Source of the DNA: an uncultured Oscillospiraceae bacterium
Lineage (GTDB): Bacteria; Bacillota; Clostridia; Oscillospirales; Oscillospiraceae
NCBI GenBank assembly: GCA_937915075.1
Contig: CALDMA010000322.1
Location: 1 to 8,245, forward strand
DNA length: 8,245 bases
Direction: 5' to 3'
This document shows positions 1-5,400 of this stretch, piece by piece; the stretch's first letter is position 1; every line of letters starts with the position of its first letter. Both the position numbers and the translations under genes were made by a program. The notes under the pieces were generated by a model that was given only the letters and a program-made list of their open reading frames with translations, was not told the DNA's origin and did no database searches.

Positions 1-1
1 G

Positions 2-730
2 TCCAACTTTCAGGTGATGGGCAGCGCCAGCTTGGGCGTGGAGAAAGGCAGCGACGAGAGCCTTGCCATCGCGGGAGAGACGCTGTTCTACCTGAGCCGG
101 ACGGGCATTGCGGCGTGGAGCGGCGGCATCCCGCAGAGCGTGAGCGCGGCATTCGGCACGCAGCGCTTCCGCAACGGCGTGGCGGGCAGCGACGGGACAA
201 AGTATTTCGTATCGCTGCAGGACGCACAGGGGGCGTATCAGCTGTTTGCCTTCGATACGCGCACCAACCTGTGGCACCGGGAAGACAGCACGCAGGCCGT
301 GGGCTGGGGCTGGAACGAAGAACTGTACTGCCTTGATGCGACCGGCAAGCTCTGGATGAACGGCAACGCCAGAAGCGTGCCGCAGGGCGCGGTGCAGGAA
401 GCACTGGTGGCATGGAAGGCGGAGTGGGCGGACTTTTACGAGTACACCACCTATTCGTCCTCTTCCACGGCGACACCAGAGAAGAAGGGCATCGGAAAGC
501 TGCTGCTGCGGCTGGAGCTGGACGAGGATGCAAGCGTGCAGATCGACATGCAGTTCGACAGCGACGGCGTGTGGCGGACGGTGAAGACGCTGCAGACGGA
601 AGTGAAGCGCAGCTACTACCTGCCGATCATCCCGCGCCGGTGCGACCACTTCCGCATCCGGATGACCGGCAACGGCGGATGCAGACTGTATTCGCTGGTG
701 CGGGAAGTGTACAACGGCAGCGAACTATAA
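2..730 (+). CDS. Phage structural protein, beta-rich (5' partial)
   Basis: The frame is open from the first complete codon at the window edge to TAA at 728-730, giving 242 visible residues; the true start lies upstream. A GTG at 14 and ATG at 17 have no ribosome binding site visible in the few bases before them and are probably internal. The sequence is rich in short beta strands, Gly and aromatics. One stretch resembles a propeller blade (FDTRTNLWHRED near residues 84-95, followed by GWGWNEELYCLD). The last 110 residues alternate hydrophobic and polar residues (KLLLRLELDE, YYLPIIPRRCDHFRIRM) and end in CRLYSLVREVYNGSEL. Closely similar endings (SLAR...GSEL) occur, from memory, in structural proteins of clostridial phages. 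It lies immediately upstream of two large virion-type genes. A tail, head-completion or hub role is plausible, but the exact role is not readable from this fragment. Confidence 0.7.
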   Translation, partial: SNFQVMGSASLGVEKGSDESLAIAGETLFYLSRTGIAAWSGGIPQSVSAAFGTQRFRNGVAGSDGTKYFVSLQDAQGAYQLFAFDTRTNLWHREDSTQAVGWGWNEELYCLDATGKLWMNGNARSVPQGAVQEALVAWKAEWADFYEYTTYSSSSTATPEKKGIGKLLLRLELDEDASVQIDMQFDSDGVWRTVKTLQTEVKRSYYLPIIPRRCDHFRIRMTGNGGCRLYSLVREVYNGSEL

Positions 731-741
731 GAAAGGGGCGG
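731..741 (+). promoter_or_regulatory. Ribosome binding site for the 745-2478 gene
   Basis: GAAAGGGGCGG lies between the upstream stop (728-730) and ATG 745. The purine-rich AAAGGGG core, about 7 bases before the ATG, supports this start over the in-frame ATG at 412, which lies inside the upstream gene in another frame. Confidence 0.65.
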
Positions 742-744
742 ACT

Positions 745-2478
745 ATGGCAAACAGATACACATACGACGATTTTCAGAAGGCGATGCAGAGCAGCGGCCT
801 CGGCGGGCAGTTCTCTGACGCTGACCTGAAGCTGGCGCAGCAGAATCCGGACGCAGGCATGAGCATCCTGAAGTACAAGCAGGACTACAAAAACGCCGCC
901 ACGGACGAGGCACGGGCGCTGGCCAACCTCGGCGCGGAGGGCATCCGCTCCAGCTACGGCGGGTACACCGGCGGGCAGCGGGGCGAGAACTTCTACCTTG
1001 ACCCGCTGTCTCCAAAGGATTTTCAGAGCAGCGCAGCGCCGACCTACAAGAACAACTACGCCGACACCATCAGCGGCCTTTTAGACAAGCAGCTGGGCTA
1101 TGGAAGCTATTCCTACGGCGAGGCGCAGCCGGAGTACAACAACCGCTACGACGCGACCATTCAGGACTTGCTTGACCAGATTGTGAACCGGAAGGACTTC
1201 AGCTACGACCCGGAGAACGACCAACTCTACAGCCAGTACCGCAAGCAGTACACGCGGGAAGGCCAGAGAGCCACGCAGGACGCGCTGGGCGCGGCGGCGG
1301 CAGCCAGCGGCGGCATCCCGTCCAGCTACGCAGTGAACGCGGCAGCGCAGGCGGGCGACTACTACGCCAGCCAGATGACGGACAAAATCCCGGAGCTTTA
1401 CCAGCTGGCCTACAACAAGTACATGAACGACTACAACATGAAGCTCAGCGATCTCGGCGCGGTACAGGGCGCGGAGCAGAGCGACTACGACAAGTTCCTC
1501 AACGAGATGCAGCAGTACAACACCAACCGTGCCTTCGACTATCAGGCATGGATGGACGAATACAACCGCATCAACAACGACCTGCAGACGGCGAGCGGGC
1601 TGGAGCAGCTGGACTACACCAAGTATCTGAACGACCTGAACCAGTACAACACCGACCGCAGCTTCAACTACGGGCAGCTGCTGGACGAGGTGAACAACCA
1701 GACGGCCAGACGCAGCGAGGCCATGAACAAGGCGTTGACGGCGGCGGAGCTGGGCGACAATTCGTTCCTGAACGATCTGGGCATCAACACCGACAACAAC
1801 CCGACGGACTACGAGCGGCGCTACCAGCTGGCGCAGCTGGCCGCACAGTACGGCGACTACTCCGGACTGCGGGAGCTGGGCATCAACCCGGATGCAGCGG
1901 CGCTGAACCGGTTCAACACCACGGCAGCGGGCAAGTCCTCTTCCGGCGGGAGCCGAAGCGGCGGGAACATGAAGCTGAGCCAAGCAAAAGAATATGCGAA
2001 GCAGGGAGTTTTCACGGATGAAGTGCTGAGCGTGCTCAGAAGCAATGGATACAGCGACGAGTACCTGAAGGCGGCATACGGATATGAGCCAGAAGCCACC
2101 GGATACCAGATGTCGGCGGACGACATTACCAAGTTGAAGGGGATGTTCCCGGACGGCGTGATCGACGAGGCGACGTGGAACAGCTATGTGAACTACGGCG
2201 TGAGCGAGGCCACGCTGAAGGCGAACGGTTTCACGAAGGACGGCGGGACATCCGGCGGCGGGAATATCTCCGGCGTGACCGACTACGACAGCGCCATTGC
2301 CTACATGAAGGCGGCAGGGGTGGACGGCAGCGTGCGCTCCGGCCTGATGACCAAGAGCGAGTGGAGCCGCAGGAAGGCATCGCTGCAGCAGTACGGCACC
2401 GGCGGCACGGAGGTAAAGAACTACAACAGCTATGCGGACTACATCAAAGACTACTGCGAATATGCCGCCAGCAAGTAA
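745..2478 (+). CDS. Repetitive Tyr/Asn/Gln-rich phage protein, probably structural
   Basis: 577 aa, rich in Tyr, Asn, Gln, Asp and Ala, with no signal peptide or membrane segment. The N-terminus (FSDADLKLAQQNPDAGMSI near residues 23-41; SSYGGYTGG near 69-77) resembles clostridial phage proteins I know only as hypothetical. Residues 99-154 hold two copies of a 30-aa unit (P-x-Y-x-N-x-Y...LLD...SY). Residues 153-232 form a helical block (PSSYAVNAAAQAGDYY, then IPELYQLAYNKY). Residues 235-320 hold two exact-length copies of a 43-aa unit. Residues 331-384 hold two copies of a GD...LGIN unit. A Ser/Gly-rich hinge (about 395-408) leads to a C-terminal part ending in MTKSEWSRRKASLQQYG and a Tyr-rich tail. 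The start is fixed by the RBS at 731-741. It sits between a structural fragment and a giant virion-type protein in one operon, so an elongated structural, tail-associated or ejected role is inferred. No enzymatic motif is visible. Confidence 0.8.
   Translation: MANRYTYDDFQKAMQSSGLGGQFSDADLKLAQQNPDAGMSILKYKQDYKNAATDEARALANLGAEGIRSSYGGYTGGQRGENFYLDPLSPKDFQSSAAPTYKNNYADTISGLLDKQLGYGSYSYGEAQPEYNNRYDATIQDLLDQIVNRKDFSYDPENDQLYSQYRKQYTREGQRATQDALGAAAAASGGIPSSYAVNAAAQAGDYYASQMTDKIPELYQLAYNKYMNDYNMKLSDLGAVQGAEQSDYDKFLNEMQQYNTNRAFDYQAWMDEYNRINNDLQTASGLEQLDYTKYLNDLNQYNTDRSFNYGQLLDEVNNQTARRSEAMNKALTAAELGDNSFLNDLGINTDNNPTDYERRYQLAQLAAQYGDYSGLRELGINPDAAALNRFNTTAAGKSSSGGSRSGGNMKLSQAKEYAKQGVFTDEVLSVLRSNGYSDEYLKAAYGYEPEATGYQMSADDITKLKGMFPDGVIDEATWNSYVNYGVSEATLKANGFTKDGGTSGGGNISGVTDYDSAIAYMKAAGVDGSVRSGLMTKSEWSRRKASLQQYGTGGTEVKNYNSYADYIKDYCEYAASK
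1039..1206 (+). repeat. Diverged 30-aa tandem repeat (two copies) in the 577-aa protein
   Basis: Residues 99-124 and 129-154 align without gaps at an offset of 30 residues, with 11 of 26 positions identical by hand count (Pro, Tyr, Asn, Tyr, Thr, Ile, Leu-Leu-Asp, Ser-Tyr). The similarity is clear in the protein and weak in the DNA, so this is an old duplication. Confidence 0.65.
1447..1704 (+). repeat. 43-aa tandem repeat (two copies) in the 577-aa protein
   Basis: Residues 235-277 and 278-320 are adjacent units of exactly 43 residues, with no gaps and 20 of 43 identical by hand count. The best conserved core is K(F/Y)LN(E/D)(M/L)xQYNT(N/D)R(A/S)F(D/N)Y followed by DE. A partial related stretch, YNKYMNDYN, lies just before at residues 223-231. 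The pattern suggests a helical repeat protein that grew by duplication. Confidence 0.75.
1735..1896 (+). repeat. Pair of GD...LGIN repeats in the 577-aa protein
   Basis: Residues 331-350 and 364-383 align at an offset of 33 residues, with 11 of 20 identical: AA, GD, S, L, LGIN and D. Each copy looks like a short helix, a loop and a helix ending in LGIN. Confidence 0.6.
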
Positions 2479-2483
2479 GGAGG
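2477..2483 (+). promoter_or_regulatory. Strong Shine-Dalgarno for the giant gene, overlapping the upstream stop
   Basis: AAGGAGG overlaps the last two bases of the TAA stop at 2476-2478 and lies 7 bases before ATG 2491. This decides the start of the giant gene and suggests translational coupling with the gene before it. Confidence 0.85.
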
Positions 2484-2490
2484 ACACGGT

Positions 2491-5400
2491 ATGGCATCCT
2501 TTTCTGAGTGGAGCAACAACAAGATGAGGCAGGCGACCGGCACGGCGAAGACGACCGGCGCGACGCAAAAGGCACAGTCCTTTTCTGCGTGGAGCAATCA
2601 GAAGCTGGGCAAGGAAGACACGCAGAATAACCCTGCCAGCGGCAACACGGCCTTCGACCGGAGCGGGAAAACCAGAGACGAGTATGACAGCAGCGTGCGG
2701 CAGAACTATGCCGCACGCGCAGCTGCATCTGATAAGCTGACGGAGGGTGAATACAACCGCTCTACCGCCATGCAGCAGAAGTACGGCAGCTATCAGAACT
2801 ACCTTATGGGCGCGACAGCGGATGGGAAATACTATTCGCAGCCGGAGATCGGCAAGGACACGGAGAAGCTGCGCAACACCTACACCACCTATGAGGCAGC
2901 GACGCAGAAAGCGCTGACTGCCTATCAGGACGCTGCCAAGAAGCAGAAAGAAACAGAGGAAGCGCTGGGCAGATACGAGCAGAGCCTGCCGGAGCTGGAG
3001 CGGAGCTATGCGCAGAATCCGTCTGTATTCAACAATGCCCTGTATCAGACGGAGCTGCAGCAGTACAAAGACCTTGCGGCACGGTATGAGCAGGAAGCGG
3101 CGGACACGCAGAAGCTCTACAGCGACTATGAGCAGAGCTATGGAAAGTATAACGACGCGCTGAACGCCTACAACACCTACCTGACCGGCGAACAGGAGAA
3201 GTACCAGAACTGGCGGGGAACCGTGCGCAGCGACAAGGACGCAATCAATGCAGACATCGCGGCGGCGGATACCAACATTCAACAGCTGCAAGCGCAGCAG
3301 AAGGAGCTGCAGAAGCAGGCGCAGCAGCTGATGAACAAGGTATCTTCCCGGCGCGGCGGGACGAATGAGCTGATGCAGTGGAGCCAGCAGGCACAGGCAC
3401 TGCAGGCGCAGGCCAAGGCTATGGACGGCCAGATCGCGGAGGCGGAGAACGCAAAGACGCTGCTGCAGGAGGAGCTGAGCTGGGCGGACTATTATCAGTA
3501 CGCCGACTTGTCGGCGGACGACAAGGCGCTGGGGCAGTACGGCAAGGGCAACATCGACCTGTACAACCGCCCGCAATACAAGAACCCGGACGGAAGCATC
3601 TCCACCGTGGACAGCGCAAGCTACAACATCGACGGAAAAGAGGTGCTTCTGCCTACCGTCTGGATGAAGGACGGCAAGCCGTACCACAGCCACGATGACG
3701 AAGAGATTCTGCAGCACTACGAGGAAACGGGCGAATACCTCGGAAAGTTCGACACGCCGGAAGAGGCGAACGCCTACGGCGAGCAGCTGCACAGGGCACA
3801 GGACTTCTACTACGGCAGCCAGTATAAGAGCACAAAGACCGGAGAGCCGAAGTTCAACGCATGGACGGGAACCTATACGGATACCGGGTACGGCGACATC
3901 CTCTACGATTACATCAACAGCGACGAGGACGCGCAGAGTATGCAGGGGCTGAACGATCTCGGCGGGACGGGAACCCTGTACGCCACCACCCACGGCGGCT
4001 GGAAAGACCTGCCGGAGGATGTGGTGAAGACCTTCAACTACCTCTACGCGCAGGACACTGCCAACGGTGACACGGAGCACAAGACGGCATACGAATACCT
4101 CGACAAGGTAGCCTCCAAGGGGTATACCGGCATTGAGGCGATGACCTACGGTCTGCTGCAGGGCACGGGACTTGCATCTGTATCTGCCACACTGGGCAGC
4201 GCGCTGGGCGGCGAAGAAGGGCAGGAACGCAACAAGGAATGGTACGGGCAGTTCCTGAAGAATGCGGCTGGTGCGAAGGAAGAACACGGCGGTATGTACC
4301 ACGCGGGCAGCATCGGCGGCAACCTGATGCTGATGTACGGCGTAGGCAGCGCGGCGGGAGCCGGAGCCAAGGCACTGGGCATGAGCGCCGGGGCGCTGAG
4401 CACACAGATGGCAACAGGAGCTATGAGCTTTGCCGGAGCGAATGCGCTGCAGAACGCGGGCACAGCGGCAACCGGATACATGAGCAGCGACGATTACCTG
4501 AAGGGAATCGCTGTATCTGGCGTGCAGGGCATGGCGGGAAATCTTGCTGGCGGGCTTGTGGGAAGCGGCATGGCCAACCTGCTGCGCGACAAGGGGCTGA
4601 TGACACCATTCATGGAGTTCGTGCGGCAGACGACCAGCGGCATGACCAACGCAACGGTCAATCAGGCGGTGGGCTATGTGGCGGCGGACGAGAAGCCAAG
4701 CAACGAGGACATCGCGTCCGGGCTTGTGACGGCCTTCGCCTTCAGTGTGCTGACGGGAGCCATCAGCACCTATCAGACCACACAGGCCCAGAAGGCGAAC
4801 ATGGAAAGCGCCTACAAGGTGATCGAACAGGGCTACAAGGCCATGATGAGCGGCACGGAGAACATGACGGCAGAAGCCAAAGCGCAGCGGGCACAGGTTA
4901 TTCTGGAGCAGACACAGAACCTGCGCAAGAGTGTGAACAGCTACTACATCGCCGGACAGCAGCAGGCGGTGAACGAGCTGAACGGTGCGCTGGACATCAT
5001 CGAGCAGGCCATGCAGAACTATGTCAGCGGATACAACGCTGCCTCTGCTGCGATGCAGACACCGGGGAATCTGCTGCCGGGAGCGGGCAGCACAGGTATG
5101 CTGCCGACCGGAGACGAGGCACCACAGGCACCGACAGACCCGGCGCTGACACAGCAGGTGGAGCGGGGACTACAGACGGCAATCCAACAGGGGCTGACGC
5201 AGCAGCAGCCACAGACGCAGAGCGGAACGCTGGCAGCGGCAGCGGCGCAGCAGACGATGCCGGAGCAGGCACTGGCCACACAGACGGCACAAGGAGCGCA
5301 GCCGGAAACGGTGACGCAGACCATCGAGCGGGAGCTGGTGGAGCTGGGCGAGCAGCCGCAGGCAGCACAGAAGACGGCACAGAACATCGAAGCCTTCCTG

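Noticed and set aside
412..744. Upstream in-frame extension of the 577-aa protein to ATG 412
   Set aside because: It overlaps the well-supported upstream gene in another frame, and its translation is an Arg/Gly/Ala-rich shadow. A ribosome binding site sits directly before ATG 745.
1081..4302. Very long antisense open frame (1073 codons)
   Set aside because: It is in codon register with the two sense genes, so antisense stops could appear only at sense TTA, CTA or TCA codons, which are nearly absent here; its low end is exactly the TTA at 1081. The translation is Val/Leu/Arg-rich with no recognisable domain, and it spans the boundary between two well-supported sense genes.
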